Shown: positions 35,655 through 45,476, numbered from the stretch's first letter. The stretch is DNA of 64,000 nucleotides from Halorhabdus sp. BNX81 (GCF_029229925.1 NZ_CP107254.1:186001-250000); one strand, 5' to 3'. Numbers and translations: made by a program. Notes: a model not told the origin generated them from the sequence alone.

Positions 35655-36497
35655 ATGGAGTACCTGGAGCGACGGCGAGGGCTCATCGAAACGCGACTCG
35701 AAGATGTCCTCGCGTCGGTCGACCCGGCCGAACTGTCGAGCGAACTCGAAGACGTCGTCCTCGCAGGTGGCAAGCGGGTTCGCCCAACGGTCGCGCTGCT
35801 GGTCTGTGAGGCCGTCGGCGGCGAACCCGAGGACGCTGTCGATTTTGCGGTCGGCGTCGAGCTCGTCCACAACGCGTCGCTGGTCGTCGACGACATCATC
35901 GACGAGTCCGACCGCCGGCGTGACTCGCCCAGTGCCTGGTCCGCATTCGGACACGGGCCGGCACTGATCGCCAGCGACGGGCTGATCGGCGAGGCGTTCG
36001 CGCTGTTCTCGACTGACGAACGCGCGATGCGCGCCGTCTCGGAGGCGATGGTCGAACTCGGCGAGGGTGAAGCGACCGAACTCGCCGCGATGCCCGACTC
36101 CGAGGACGCCTACCGGCAACTCGCCCGCCGAAAGACCGGCGCACTGTTCCGTGCGGCGGCCGAACTCGGGGCAATCGCGGCCGACGCCGACGCGCGTACT
36201 GTCGAAGCGTTCGGGCAATACGCCGAACAGGTGGGTATCGCCTTCCAGATCCGCGACGACGTCCTCGACGCGACGGCCGACGCCGAGCAACTCGGCAAGC
36301 CGGCCGGTCACGACGCGGCAATGGACCGTCCATCGATCGTCCAGGTGACCGACCTCTCGCCGGCGGAGGCCACCGAGCGCGCCCGCAGCGAGGCCGACGC
36401 CGCCCTCGAACTCCTCGATACCGTTCCCGTCGAAGACGAGCAGGCCGTCGAGTATCTCCGCGATCTGGCGAATTTCGTCGTCGAACGTGAGCGGTGA
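35655..36497 (+). CDS. Polyprenyl (geranylgeranyl) diphosphate synthase
   Basis: A 280-residue trans-prenyltransferase that joins C5 units for archaeal lipids. The first Asp-rich motif is DDIIDESDRRR, preceded by GGKRVRP; the second is IRDDVLD. It is shorter than most GGPP synthases (about 320-350), lacking some N-terminal helix and ending soon after the second motif. Start at 35655 is chosen over a TTG at 35628. It could be a second, divergent paralogue rather than the main lipid enzyme; product length cannot be read with confidence. Confidence 0.88.
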   Translation: MEYLERRRGLIETRLEDVLASVDPAELSSELEDVVLAGGKRVRPTVALLVCEAVGGEPEDAVDFAVGVELVHNASLVVDDIIDESDRRRDSPSAWSAFGHGPALIASDGLIGEAFALFSTDERAMRAVSEAMVELGEGEATELAAMPDSEDAYRQLARRKTGALFRAAAELGAIAADADARTVEAFGQYAEQVGIAFQIRDDVLDATADAEQLGKPAGHDAAMDRPSIVQVTDLSPAEATERARSEADAALELLDTVPVEDEQAVEYLRDLANFVVERER

Positions 36498-36522
36498 GGG
36501 CTGCGCTGGACCGCCCCACTCC

Positions 36523-37875
36523 TCATTCGAGTTTGCCGTTGAGAACCTTTGCCGCCGTGAGAATGGGGTCCCACGTCGGCCCGAACGGCGGCGCATACGA
36601 AAGATCGAGATATTCCACATCCTCGACGGTCAACTCCGACTGGATGGCCGTCGCGATCGGATCGATCCGCTTGGCGACACCCTCACGGCCGACGATGCTT
36701 GCGCCGAGGACGTGCCCCGTCTCCCTATCGCCGACCAGCGTGATCTCGATCTCCGACCCGCCGGGATAGTAGTGTGCCCGGGAAGCCGACGTGATCGACA
36801 CTGATACTGGGTCGAAGCCGGCGTCCCGCAGCTCCCGCTCGTCGAGAATCCCCGTCCGGGCGACGGCCAGGTCAAACGCCTTGAGGACGGCCGTGCCGGC
36901 GATGTCGCCGACAGGCGTGGGATCGCCGCCGACCGTCGCGCCGACGGCCCGCCCGGCGCGGTTGGCCGTCAGCGCCAGCGGGACGTGGGCCGGTTCGTCC
37001 GTGACTGCGTGGCTCATCTCCGCGCAGTCGCCAGCCGCATAGACGGCGTCGTCGCTGGTTCGGCCGTATTCGTCGGTTTCGATCGCGCCCGTCGGCCCCA
37101 GGTCGATCCCCGTCTCCTCGGCCAGTTCGACGTTCGGTTCGACGCCCGCGGCGACCAACACCGCGTCGACCGGAACGGCCCCGGCGTCGGTGCGGACCGT
37201 CTCGACCCCTCCATCTCCTTCGAGGGCCTGGACGCGCGTCCCGGTTCGGACATCGACACCGTTGTCTTCGAGTTCGTCCTCGACCGTTTCCGCGGCCGCC
37301 GTGCCGAAGGGCGGGAGGACGTGTTCGCGCATCTCGAACAGCGTCACGTCGAGGTCGCGACCCCGGAAGGCCTCGGCCATCTCGATGCCGATGTAGCCGC
37401 CGCCGATCACGCCGATCCGGTCGTACTCGGCCGCCGCAAGTGCTTCCTTGAGTTCCCGCCCCGCGTTCATCTCCTGGAGCGTGAAGACGTTCCCGGCGTC
37501 CAGACCGTCGATCGGCGGTTCGAGCGCACCCGCTCCCGTGGCGATCAGGAGGTCGTCGTAGCCGATCCGGTAGGACTCGCCGTCGTCGGTCTCGACCGTG
37601 ACTTGCTGTCGATCGCGGTCGATCCCCGTGGCCTCATGCCCTGTCCGGAGGTCGATGTCCCGCTCCTCCCGGAAGCGTTCGGCCGGGATCGCGATGAGAT
37701 CGTCGAGGGAGTCGATCTCCCCCTTGACGTAGTAGGGGAGGCCACAGGCCCCGTAGGATACCCACTCGCTCCGTTCGAGGACCACTACCTCGCGGGCAGG
37801 AGCCTCGCGTTTGGCCTTGCTGGCCGCGCTCATTCCTGCCGCATCGCCGCCGATAACCACAAACGCCTCGGTCAT
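36523..37875 (-). CDS. CoA-disulfide reductase-like FAD/NAD(P)-dependent oxidoreductase
   Basis: A 450-residue flavoprotein. FAD site FVVIGGDAAGMSAA, the active cysteine C44 in SYGACGLPYYV, the NAD(P) site IGVIGGGYIGIEMAEAF, and AAGDCAE of the second FAD segment; the C-terminal dimerisation domain contains DLSYAPPFGPTWDP. The single cysteine places it with CoA-disulfide reductases and NADH oxidases. In halophiles, which use gamma-glutamylcysteine as thiol, the substrate may differ. It converges on the prenyl synthase gene. Confidence 0.9.
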   Translation of the reverse strand: MTEAFVVIGGDAAGMSAASKAKREAPAREVVVLERSEWVSYGACGLPYYVKGEIDSLDDLIAIPAERFREERDIDLRTGHEATGIDRDRQQVTVETDDGESYRIGYDDLLIATGAGALEPPIDGLDAGNVFTLQEMNAGRELKEALAAAEYDRIGVIGGGYIGIEMAEAFRGRDLDVTLFEMREHVLPPFGTAAAETVEDELEDNGVDVRTGTRVQALEGDGGVETVRTDAGAVPVDAVLVAAGVEPNVELAEETGIDLGPTGAIETDEYGRTSDDAVYAAGDCAEMSHAVTDEPAHVPLALTANRAGRAVGATVGGDPTPVGDIAGTAVLKAFDLAVARTGILDERELRDAGFDPVSVSITSASRAHYYPGGSEIEITLVGDRETGHVLGASIVGREGVAKRIDPIATAIQSELTVEDVEYLDLSYAPPFGPTWDPILTAAKVLNGKLE

Positions 37876-37908
37876 ATTTCAGCTTCGGCTCCGAACCCAT
37901 AAAGAATT

Positions 37909-38124
37909 GTGGTGACCGCACAAACCCAAATACCCGAATTCCGATCTGAACGCTGGCTGGAGGTCTTCGAGCGGATCACGCCCGAGATAGGGAGATACCC
38001 GAAGGGGGCCACGCCCGAGCAGGTGGACCTGGTAGTGGCGACCGAAGGAACCGCCCGCGTCACCCGCTGCTCACCGGGCGGGGCAAGCGAACGCGATCCT
38101 CACCGGGCGACGACCAGTTTCCTG
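37909..38124 (+). pseudogene. Possible gene remnant or short reading frame
   Basis: From GTG at 37909 or 37912 the frame reads TAQTQIPEFRSERWLEVFER and continues through RYPKGATPEQVDLVVATEG with good haloarchaeal character, then changes to arginine-rich sequence after about 60 codons and runs into the opposing gene. It resembles the N-terminus of a larger protein cut short. I do not recognise the family. Chance coding cannot be excluded. Confidence 0.3.
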
Positions 38125-38125
38125 T

Positions 38126-38425
38126 TCATTCCCAGGGGGCGTCCGGACCGCCCTGCTCCGGCGGTTCGTCGTCGTCCGGCTTCCTGTTCTCCGTCGAGAG
38201 GTCTGGCTCGTCGATCCGCTCCCCATCCTCATCTCTGTCATCGAACGGCGGGAGCTTCTCCTCCATCACGCTCCGATAGTAGATGGTCCAGAGGAATCCG
38301 ATCACCAGCGAGAAGACGAGGAGTTCCGTGACCGTTATGTCGTAGGTGAGGGCGACGTATCCGCCCGAGAGAACGACGCCCCAGTTGTACACGAAGATGG
38401 TGAGATCGCCACGGTCGATGTCCAT
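38126..38425 (-). CDS. Small membrane protein with acidic tail
   Basis: A 99-residue protein starting at 38425 (MDIDRGDLTIFVYNW). It has two hydrophobic segments (about residues 11-27 and 30-48) and a long acidic, proline-rich cytosolic tail (DDRDEDGERIDEPDLSTE). I do not recognise the family. It is followed by an unassigned 250-base stretch and has no operon partner on its strand nearby. Composition is typical haloarchaeal, so it is probably a real gene. Confidence 0.6.
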   Translation of the reverse strand: MDIDRGDLTIFVYNWGVVLSGGYVALTYDITVTELLVFSLVIGFLWTIYYRSVMEEKLPPFDDRDEDGERIDEPDLSTENRKPDDDEPPEQGGPDAPWE

Positions 38426-38507
38426 GCACGGTACTGGCGCGACCGTCCACAAATGCGTGTCGGTACTTTTCGACGGGATCTCGGCCAATTCCGACTATTT
38501 CCCGCCG

Positions 38508-39074
38508 TCAGTGATCGCCGTCGTGGCCGATCGGCTCACCCGGATACGCCTTCTCGCCGGCCTCGACCCGGACGTCGAGCCAGTTTGCCATCGGGATCAG
38601 CGGACACTCGTAGGCGGCGTTGTACGCACACGTCGGGTTATACGCCTGATTCAGGTCGAGGATCCAGGTCCCGTCGGCCGTCTGATGGCGGTCGGGTTCG
38701 AGGTCGAGATATCGACCGGCACCGTAGGTCTCCTCGTCGTTGGTCTCGTCTCGGAACGGGACCCAGAAGCGATCCTCGCCGGCTGCCGGTTTGTACGCCT
38801 GGAGGGTGACCGCTTCGCCGTCGACATCGAAATTGAACTCGCCCCACCGGACGTATTCTTGACTCCCGTCGGCGGTCGTCTCGACGGTCACCGACTCCTT
38901 GTCGTCGTGTTCCTCCAGGGGCAGTTCGTACCGATAGGCCGGGTCGACCGCGAAAAAGTCCAGCCCGGCAAAGTCGGCGTGTTGCGGGACGGGCGATCGC
39001 GGGTGTTCGGCGAAATACGTCTCCTTTTCGGCTCGCTGCTCGCGGATCCGCTCGGTGTAGTCCTCGTCTGTCAT
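38508..39074 (-). CDS. DUF1684 family protein
   Basis: A 188-residue protein. Start MTDEDYTERIREQRAEK at 39074. The family pattern is clear: FFAVDPAYRYE, WVPFRDETNDEETYGAGRYLDLE, and LDLNQAYNPTCAYNAAYECPLIPMANWLDVRVEAGEKAYP. DUF1684 proteins occur in bacteria and haloarchaea; biochemical role unknown. The start has no obvious partner; the ABC permease gene ends 105 bases upstream on the same strand. Confidence 0.85.
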   Translation of the reverse strand: MTDEDYTERIREQRAEKETYFAEHPRSPVPQHADFAGLDFFAVDPAYRYELPLEEHDDKESVTVETTADGSQEYVRWGEFNFDVDGEAVTLQAYKPAAGEDRFWVPFRDETNDEETYGAGRYLDLEPDRHQTADGTWILDLNQAYNPTCAYNAAYECPLIPMANWLDVRVEAGEKAYPGEPIGHDGDH

Positions 39075-39179
39075 CGTCGGAACTTGGACGCGGGGACACA
39101 TAATGGTATTGCGTGACTTCGACAACACCGGTGACGCTACGCAACTGCCCGGATCGGGGGCCAGAGCGCGGTCGCCGCG

Positions 39180-40427
39180 CTACTGCTGGAGGCGACTCAG
39201 CCACTGTCCGACCCGGCCCGAACTACCCGTGATCAGGCGGTCGGAGTTGAACACCCGGATCGCCAGGTAGATCATGGCGGCGGCGAAGATCGCCTCGTAG
39301 ACGATCCCGCCGAACACCATCGTCGTGTCGTTCAACAGCAGTCGTTTGGGTGCGATCGTCGGGTGCGTGAACGGGATCGCCAGCAGGATCGCCCGGATCG
39401 GCAGCGACAGCTGGGCGACGTCGGTGAACATCGTCGCCAACATCGGGACAATTGCCAAGATAGAGATCGGGAACAACAACATCTGGGCGCCCTGGCGGTC
39501 GCCGGCGAACACTCCCAGGAGGAGCGCCAGCGCCAGAACACCGACCAGCGAGAGGAACAGCGAGACACCGATGATCGCGTAATCGGTGATTCCCAGGCTC
39601 AGCGCCGTACTCGCCGCGCCGTCGCTGAACGACGACTGGTAGTAATAAAAGGAGACGGTGTACAACGCTGCGCCGAGCAGTCCGATCGAGGCACTACCGA
39701 TCAGCTTCGCGGCCACGATCGTCGAGCGCTTGACCGGCATGGTTAGCAGGGTTTCCAGCGTCTTGTTCTCCTTTTCGCCCCCCATCGAATTGATCACCAT
39801 CTGGCCCGAAAAGAGGATGACAAACATGATCACGACGGGAATGAGAATGAACTGGGTGGCGAAGCTTCCCGACAGACTGGCGGGTGAGGTCCCGTTGAGG
39901 GTCTTGTCTTCGAGATAGGTCGTATGCTCCGGCTGAATCGGATTGAGCATCGCGGGGGTCGTGCCGGTGACGTTTAGCGTCAGGGCGGTGCCTGCCCGCC
40001 CGATCTGTTGATCGATCTCTGCCGAGGAGGTGATCCCCGAGAGGCTGAGTGAGCGAACGACCGAGTGGACGCCGACGTCGCCGACCGTCCCCTGTCGGAT
40101 CCGTTCGCTGAAGCCATCGGGGATGACGATCAGGGCATCCCCACCCGCGTCGGAGACGGTCTCCATCGCAGTCGATGGATCGCCCGACTCGGCGTAGTAG
40201 ACGACTGAGGCATTCTGTGAGAGCGAGGCGTTGACCAGGTCGCCGTACTGCCCGTCGTCCTCGTGGATGATCCCGATTGCGGGCTCGCCGTCCGCGCCGT
40301 CCTCGATGCCGCCGATCCCTTGCCCCATCGCGACGAAGATGATGGGGATCATCAGGATCGGCAGGAGATACCGCGGCCGGAGGAGCTCCCGGGTTTCCTT
40401 CCAGAGGAGCCGCCAGAAGTGGTTCAT
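39180..40427 (-). CDS. ABC-2 type transporter permease (NatB-like)
   Basis: A 415-residue permease. An N-terminal helix (RYLLPILMIPIIFVAMGQG) is followed by a large exported domain (about residues 40-185) and five to six membrane helices with the family MINSMGGEKENKTLETLLTMPV motif. It matches ABC-2 exporters such as NatB, which often move Na or small molecules; substrate unknown. The start overlaps the ATPase gene by 4 bases. Confidence 0.88.
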   Translation of the reverse strand: MNHFWRLLWKETRELLRPRYLLPILMIPIIFVAMGQGIGGIEDGADGEPAIGIIHEDDGQYGDLVNASLSQNASVVYYAESGDPSTAMETVSDAGGDALIVIPDGFSERIRQGTVGDVGVHSVVRSLSLSGITSSAEIDQQIGRAGTALTLNVTGTTPAMLNPIQPEHTTYLEDKTLNGTSPASLSGSFATQFILIPVVIMFVILFSGQMVINSMGGEKENKTLETLLTMPVKRSTIVAAKLIGSASIGLLGAALYTVSFYYYQSSFSDGAASTALSLGITDYAIIGVSLFLSLVGVLALALLLGVFAGDRQGAQMLLFPISILAIVPMLATMFTDVAQLSLPIRAILLAIPFTHPTIAPKRLLLNDTTMVFGGIVYEAIFAAAMIYLAIRVFNSDRLITGSSGRVGQWLSRLQQ

Positions 40428-41140
40428 GCGACCGCCTCCAGGAAGGCCTCCTCTAGGTTCTCGACGCCGTAGCGCTCGACCAGTTCGGCCGGCGGCCCCT
40501 CGGCGACGATCTCGCCCTCGTTGAGCAAGCCGATCCGGTCACAGAGGTATTCGACCTCGAGCATGTTGTGGCTCGATAAGAGGACGCTTCGATCCGTGCC
40601 GGGGAAGTCCTTGATGATGTCCCGGATCGCCCGGGCGTTCTCGACGTCCAGTCCCGACGTCGGCTCGTCTAAGATCGCCAGATCGGGCTCGGTCATGATC
40701 GTACTCGCAAGCAGAAGCTTGCGGGTCATCCCCTTTGAGTACTCGCTGGTCTTGCTCCCGATTCGATCGCCGAGATCGGCGATCTCGACGCCCCGGTCGA
40801 CGAGTGCTGTCGGACTGTCGCTGTAGAAGTCCGCCACGAACTCCAGATACTGTCGGCCGGTGAGATTGTCGTACGAGCCGGCGTCCTCGGGAAGATATCG
40901 GATCCGCTTTCGTACCTCGTTGGGCTCTGCCTCGACGCCGGTACCGAAGACAGTCACGTCGCCGCCACCGACCGTCAACAGCGTCGCGAGCGTCCGGAGG
41001 GTCGTGCTCTTGCCCGCGCCGTTTGGCCCGACGAGCCCGTATATCTCGCCCGGCTCGACGGTAAAGGAGACGTCGCGGAGGGCCTGTACGTCGCCATATC
41101 GTTTCTCCAGCTCGGAGACCGTCACGGCTGATTCTGCCAT
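40424..41140 (-). CDS. ABC transporter ATP-binding protein (NatA-like)
   Basis: A 238-residue ATPase: Walker A GPNGAGKST, signature YSKGMTRKLLLAS (in place of LSGGQ, as in many NatA types), Walker B LAILDEPTSG, then the switch histidine in LLSSHN. It drives the overlapping permease. Together they form a complete two-gene exporter. A promoter is expected in the 85-base gap above it. Confidence 0.92.
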   Translation of the reverse strand: MAESAVTVSELEKRYGDVQALRDVSFTVEPGEIYGLVGPNGAGKSTTLRTLATLLTVGGGDVTVFGTGVEAEPNEVRKRIRYLPEDAGSYDNLTGRQYLEFVADFYSDSPTALVDRGVEIADLGDRIGSKTSEYSKGMTRKLLLASTIMTEPDLAILDEPTSGLDVENARAIRDIIKDFPGTDRSVLLSSHNMLEVEYLCDRIGLLNEGEIVAEGPPAELVERYGVENLEEAFLEAVA

Positions 41141-41225
41141 CGTCGGCTACGTCACACCACTGTTAAATGATAATACCGGTTTCGTCAGGTGACGCCGGTT
41201 GTGGTACGCGGCGGGGAAACACGGG

Positions 41226-41501
41226 TCAGACCACGTCCGGGCGAACTCGAAACCGCTGGTAGCCGCCGTGGGAGAGTTCGAGCGCGCCGAGCCACCAGTT
41301 CCAGCGCTCGATCAGATCGGACTCCTCGGGTGCATCGTTCAGGTTGTCGACGACGATCTCGACGGTCAGCGGCCCCTCGAAGTCGGCTGCGTACTGCGCG
41401 GAGTCGGCCAGATCCGTCGCCTGCCGGGCGACGATCCGGGCGGTTTCCGGCTCGGTGTCGAAGGTTTCGACCAGTTGGGCTTCGAGTTTCCTCCGGTCCA
41501 C
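41226..41501 (-). CDS. Hypothetical haloarchaeal protein, 91 residues
   Basis: A small acidic soluble protein starting MDRRKLEAQLVETFDTEPE, with an N-terminal helical half and VEIVVDNLNDAPEESDLIERWNWWLGALELSHGGY. No cysteine pairs or known motif are visible. The reading frame is clean and composition fits the neighbours. It lies between the aldo/keto reductase (upstream on its strand) and the ABC genes. Function unknown. Confidence 0.6.
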   Translation of the reverse strand: MDRRKLEAQLVETFDTEPETARIVARQATDLADSAQYAADFEGPLTVEIVVDNLNDAPEESDLIERWNWWLGALELSHGGYQRFRVRPDVV

Positions 41502-41585
41502 AGCGGATGTTGATCGAGCGCCGACTTCAAGAACTCGAAATTCGTTCGCCAGCCCGACGGGAGCGCCATTCCGGACTCGGGACCG

Positions 41586-42560
41586 TCAGTCGTGGCCGAC
41601 GATCGGCTGTGGCTCGTAGGGTTCTTCGAGATACTCGACGTCAGAATCCGAGAGGTCGATCTCCATGGCTTCGACGGCGTCCTCTAAGTGTTCGACGCTG
41701 GTCGTGCCGACGATCGGCGCGGTGACGTACTCGTTTTGATACTGCCAGGCCAGCGCGATCTGGGCCATCGTGACGCCGTAGTCGTCGGCGAGTTCCTCGA
41801 CGCGCTCGTTGATCTCGCGACCGCCGCCGCGAGTGTACTCGTCGGTCGGGTTGTGGAAGTTCTCGGGGTCGCCACGCTCGGTGGCTTCGAGTTCGTCGAT
41901 CGGGCGCGTCAGGAAGCCCTGGCCCAGCGGCCCCCACGGGATGACGCCCATGTTCTCCTTCTCGGTGAGGGGGAGCATCTCGCGTTCTTCCTCGCGATAG
42001 GCCAGGTGGTAGTGGTTCTGCATCGTCTCGTAACTCACGAGGTCCTCGCGCTCGCTGGTCCGGAGTCGCTCGGAGAGCTGGTGGGCGAACATCGAGGAGG
42101 TGCCGACGTGGCGAACCTTGCCGGCGCGGACGGCATCGTCAAGCGCTCGCAAGGTCGTCTCCGGCGGGGTGTTCGGATCGACCCGGTGGGTCTGATACAG
42201 GTCGATCGTGTCCATGCCGAGCCGATCCAGGCTCGCGTCGAGTTCCTGCTGGATCGTCTTCCGGGAGAGCCCGGCGGCGTTGGGCGTGTCCTCGCCGACG
42301 GGGAAGCGAACCTTCGACGCGACGACCTGCTCGTCGCGGTCGTAGTCGGCGAGGACGTCCCCTAGGATCTCCTCGCTCTCGCCCGCTGAGTAGGCGTTTG
42401 CGGTATCGAAGAAGTTCACGCCCAGATCGATCGCCCGCTCGATGATCTCGCGACTCTCTTCTTCGTCGAGCATCCAGGGCTCCTCGCTGCCGAAGCTCAT
42501 GGCCCCGAGACAGAGCTGACTGACCTCCATCCCCGTCGAGCCGAGTGTGGTGTATTCCAT
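41586..42560 (-). CDS. Aldo/keto reductase
   Basis: A 324-residue NAD(P)H-dependent TIM-barrel reductase. The catalytic set is visible: D in FFDTANAYSAG with the acid tyrosine, K in VVASKVRF, and H in YQTHRVD. The NADP end is GTTSVEHLEDAVEAMEIDLSD. Close in form to YajO/PdxI-like or Tas-like members that act on sugars or aldehydes; the substrate cannot be read. No operon partner is obvious. Confidence 0.9.
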   Translation of the reverse strand: MEYTTLGSTGMEVSQLCLGAMSFGSEEPWMLDEEESREIIERAIDLGVNFFDTANAYSAGESEEILGDVLADYDRDEQVVASKVRFPVGEDTPNAAGLSRKTIQQELDASLDRLGMDTIDLYQTHRVDPNTPPETTLRALDDAVRAGKVRHVGTSSMFAHQLSERLRTSEREDLVSYETMQNHYHLAYREEEREMLPLTEKENMGVIPWGPLGQGFLTRPIDELEATERGDPENFHNPTDEYTRGGGREINERVEELADDYGVTMAQIALAWQYQNEYVTAPIVGTTSVEHLEDAVEAMEIDLSDSDVEYLEEPYEPQPIVGHD

Positions 42561-42718
42561 GCCCTCTGGAATATGAGCGGGCAGTTCAAATGATTTATGC
42601 CTGCTGAACTGTCTCTTCGCACGTTTCGGCGGGATCTGTTGTCATCTCCTGGCGCTGTCGAACATACGACACTCGAAGTGAACGTTAAGTCCGCCGGCGA
42701 CGTACTGTCGGTGAGACG

Positions 42719-43177
42719 ATGCCTTCGAAACCCAACCCCTTCGACGAGATCGAGCGGATGTTCGACCGGATGAGCGACCAGTTCGAAGCCCTGGATCCGA
42801 CAGAGGTCGCCGGCGCGGTCACCGGTTCGGCCGGCGGGATCGCCGTCGATGTCGTCGACGAGGGCGACCGGTTCGTCCTCACGGCCGACGTGCCGGGTTA
42901 CGACAGCGACGACATCGACGTGACGCTACCGGACGCGACGACGATGCGAATCAGTGCCGAGCGCACCGACGCGACCGAATCCGAGCACAGCGAGCCCGAT
43001 GACGGCGTGTTTATCCGACGCGAGCGCCGCCGGACGGCGACGAGTCGAACGGTCTCGCTGCCGGAACCCGTCGACGAAGACGGCACGGCGGCGAGCTATC
43101 AACACGGCGTCCTCACGGTCGAACTCCCGAAGGAGCGACCCGACGCCGGTGACTCTCGGACGATCCCGATCGAGTGA
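42719..43177 (+). CDS. Hsp20 / alpha-crystallin small heat-shock protein
   Basis: A 152-residue chaperone. N-terminal FDEIERMFDRMSDQFEA, then an alpha-crystallin domain (FVLTADVPGYDSDDIDVTLPDATTMRISAER ... HGVLTVELPKE). The short acidic tail ends PIE, close to the usual IxI anchor. It should hold unfolding proteins under heat or salt stress. A possible box GTTAAGT lies about 30 bases upstream. It converges on the XPD-like helicase gene with a 40-base gap. Confidence 0.9.
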   Translation: MPSKPNPFDEIERMFDRMSDQFEALDPTEVAGAVTGSAGGIAVDVVDEGDRFVLTADVPGYDSDDIDVTLPDATTMRISAERTDATESEHSEPDDGVFIRRERRRTATSRTVSLPEPVDEDGTAASYQHGVLTVELPKERPDAGDSRTIPIE

Positions 43178-43217
43178 TCCCGGACCGTCGAAACCGTCTG
43201 GATCCGGTCTCTCCGCG

Positions 43218-45476
43218 TCAGGGAGCCGGTGGATCGCCGTCGTAGGCGTCCATGTCGGCGTAGAAATTGAGTAACCCGAACTTGAGCTTTCCCGGGTCGA
43301 CGTCGATCATCTCGCCGCGCTCGACCGGCGGGAAGGTGCCCCGGACGGCGTACTCCGGGGACTCGATCTCGGCTTTTTCGGTGTAGCGCCGATCGACCAG
43401 CACCCGTGCGCCGAAGTCCTCGGGCGAGCGGACGACCCGCCCCATCGCCTGGCGCGTCTTGCGGATCGTCGGGATCTCGACGGCGTAGCGCCACCCGGCT
43501 TCGTCGGCGTCGAAGGTCGCGTCGTAGGCGTCCTGGACGGCGTCCATCCGGTCGTCGAGGTAGGGGTAGGGCACGCCAACGACCAGGACCGTCCGGGCGT
43601 CGTCACCGTCGTAACTCACGCCCTCGCCGAGGGTGCCCCACAGCGACGTAAAGAGGACGCCGTCGTCGCCGTCGGTGAAGGTCTCGCGTAATTCCTGGGC
43701 GCGGGTGCCCGGTTCGTCGAGGTATTTCGTCGCCTCGACGTCGACCCGATCGTGGTAGCGCTCGGCCTCCGCATAGCTGGGGAAAAACGCGAGCGTGTTC
43801 CCGGGCGTCAATCGGACGGCGTCCTCGACGACACTCGCGACGGTGTCCTGGAGGTCGGGGTCGTCCCGCTGGCTGGCGAACAGCGACGGGACATCGACGG
43901 TGTAAGTCCGACGGCGCTCCTCGGGAAACTGGGGGCCGTAGGCCATCGTCTCCGGGTCGTCCAGCCCCAGTACGTCCTCGGTCACGTCGAAGGGGCGTAG
44001 GGTTGCGCTCATCAGCACCGAGGCGTAGAGATCGTCGAACAGTGTCCGCGTCACCCGCTCGGGGATGGCCGTATACAGTTCCGCCCTGCCGTAAAGATCG
44101 CCGTCCCCGTCCTCCCGCCGGACACTGACGACTGGATACAGGCCGGTCTGCTCGCCGTCTTCGAACCACCCGTCGAAAAAGGTGGCTGCCTGGAGGGTGG
44201 GACACTCCTTGCGGACACTCGTTTCGCCGTCCTTGTAGGCCTCGTCGTACTGCTGGTCGAGTGCCTGCCCGAGCGCGACGGCCGCCTCCAGATCTTCGTG
44301 GACGCCTTGTCCGGTGTAATTTTGCAGGATCGAGAGCGTGAGGTCGTCCCGGCGGTCGTCGTTGTCGATCGCGAGGTCGGTCCAGTCTTCGTCGATCGTC
44401 TCGCGCTCGCCGAACCCGAGCGCGTCGTCGTAGGTCTCCCGGAGGGCGGTCAGAATCGTCTCGAGGACGTTTCCCGCCGGGCCGGCACGGGGATCATCGA
44501 CATCTTCGAGTTCTTCGAGTGCGCGTGCGAGCGTCGGTTCGGCTAACGTCCGGCGGGCGTGTTCGCGGGCCGCATCCTCGACGTTGTGGGCCTCGTCGAA
44601 GACGGCGATCACGTCCTCGGGGTCGCGGCCGAGCCACCGGAAGAACTGCTCGCGGATGAACGGATCCAGCAGGTGATGGTAGTTACAGATGACCAGATCG
44701 ACGCCGTCGATCCCCTCTTTCAGGAGCTCGTACCCACAGAGTCCCTGGCGTTCGGCGTACTCATAGACCTGATCGGGCGTGCGAACGTCGTCGTACAGCC
44801 ACGCGTAGAACTCGTCGGTATCGGTCGTGAGATTCCGATAGTAGTGGTCGCAGGTCGCCTGCTCTTCTTTGAGCGTCTCGATCTCCTCGGCGACCGCGTC
44901 GAGTTCGTCCATGACAGCCGAGCGTGCCTCGGCAGCCTCGCTGTCCCCGTCCTGGCTCGCCTCCAGGAGCTCGCGCTGGCGACGCTCGAGGTCTGCCTGT
45001 TCGGCTTCGCTGTCGACGAGATCGCGAGTCGTCTCCCGCAACGCCTGACACTCCTCGTAGCCCACGTCGATGTGACACATCGAGCCTTTCCCGCGGAAGA
45101 CGGCCGCGCGGATCGGCTCTTGTTCCGTGATCTGGCGCGCGTCCGCGACGAACTGGCGCATCTGCTGGTGGACGTTTGTCGTGATCACGACTGTCTTGTC
45201 CGTCCGACGGGCGAACTCCAGAGCCGGCGTCAGGGCCGCGAGGGTCTTGCCCGTCCCCGTCGCCCCCTCCAGCAAGACGTCCGATCCATCTTCGAGTGCG
45301 TCCCCGATTCCTTCGATGGCCTCACGCTGGTGGTCGTATGGCTCCTCGTAGGGGAAGAACCGCGCGTAGTCGGGATCGGACGCCACGGGCAGGGGTTGGT
45401 CGCTAAGGGCCAAAAGCGTTCGCTCGGGAGGGACACCCGACCCGCCGACAGCCTCCACACTTGTCTGGACTGTCAC
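43218..45476 (-). CDS. XPD/DinG-like iron-sulfur DNA helicase
   Basis: A 752-residue SF2B helicase. GATGTGKT is Walker A, FDEAHNVED is the DEAH motif, and AMGRVVRSPEDFG is motif VI. Four cysteines between motifs I and II (SMCHID, EECQAL, ATCDHY, GLCGYE) should hold a 4Fe-4S cluster, as in XPD. The start is GTG 45476 because a TATA box at 45518-45526 makes the farther ATG at 45515 untranscribed. Role in excision repair or R-loop and D-loop unwinding is inferred from family. Confidence 0.9.
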   Translation of the reverse strand: MTVQTSVEAVGGSGVPPERTLLALSDQPLPVASDPDYARFFPYEEPYDHQREAIEGIGDALEDGSDVLLEGATGTGKTLAALTPALEFARRTDKTVVITTNVHQQMRQFVADARQITEQEPIRAAVFRGKGSMCHIDVGYEECQALRETTRDLVDSEAEQADLERRQRELLEASQDGDSEAAEARSAVMDELDAVAEEIETLKEEQATCDHYYRNLTTDTDEFYAWLYDDVRTPDQVYEYAERQGLCGYELLKEGIDGVDLVICNYHHLLDPFIREQFFRWLGRDPEDVIAVFDEAHNVEDAAREHARRTLAEPTLARALEELEDVDDPRAGPAGNVLETILTALRETYDDALGFGERETIDEDWTDLAIDNDDRRDDLTLSILQNYTGQGVHEDLEAAVALGQALDQQYDEAYKDGETSVRKECPTLQAATFFDGWFEDGEQTGLYPVVSVRREDGDGDLYGRAELYTAIPERVTRTLFDDLYASVLMSATLRPFDVTEDVLGLDDPETMAYGPQFPEERRRTYTVDVPSLFASQRDDPDLQDTVASVVEDAVRLTPGNTLAFFPSYAEAERYHDRVDVEATKYLDEPGTRAQELRETFTDGDDGVLFTSLWGTLGEGVSYDGDDARTVLVVGVPYPYLDDRMDAVQDAYDATFDADEAGWRYAVEIPTIRKTRQAMGRVVRSPEDFGARVLVDRRYTEKAEIESPEYAVRGTFPPVERGEMIDVDPGKLKFGLLNFYADMDAYDGDPPAP

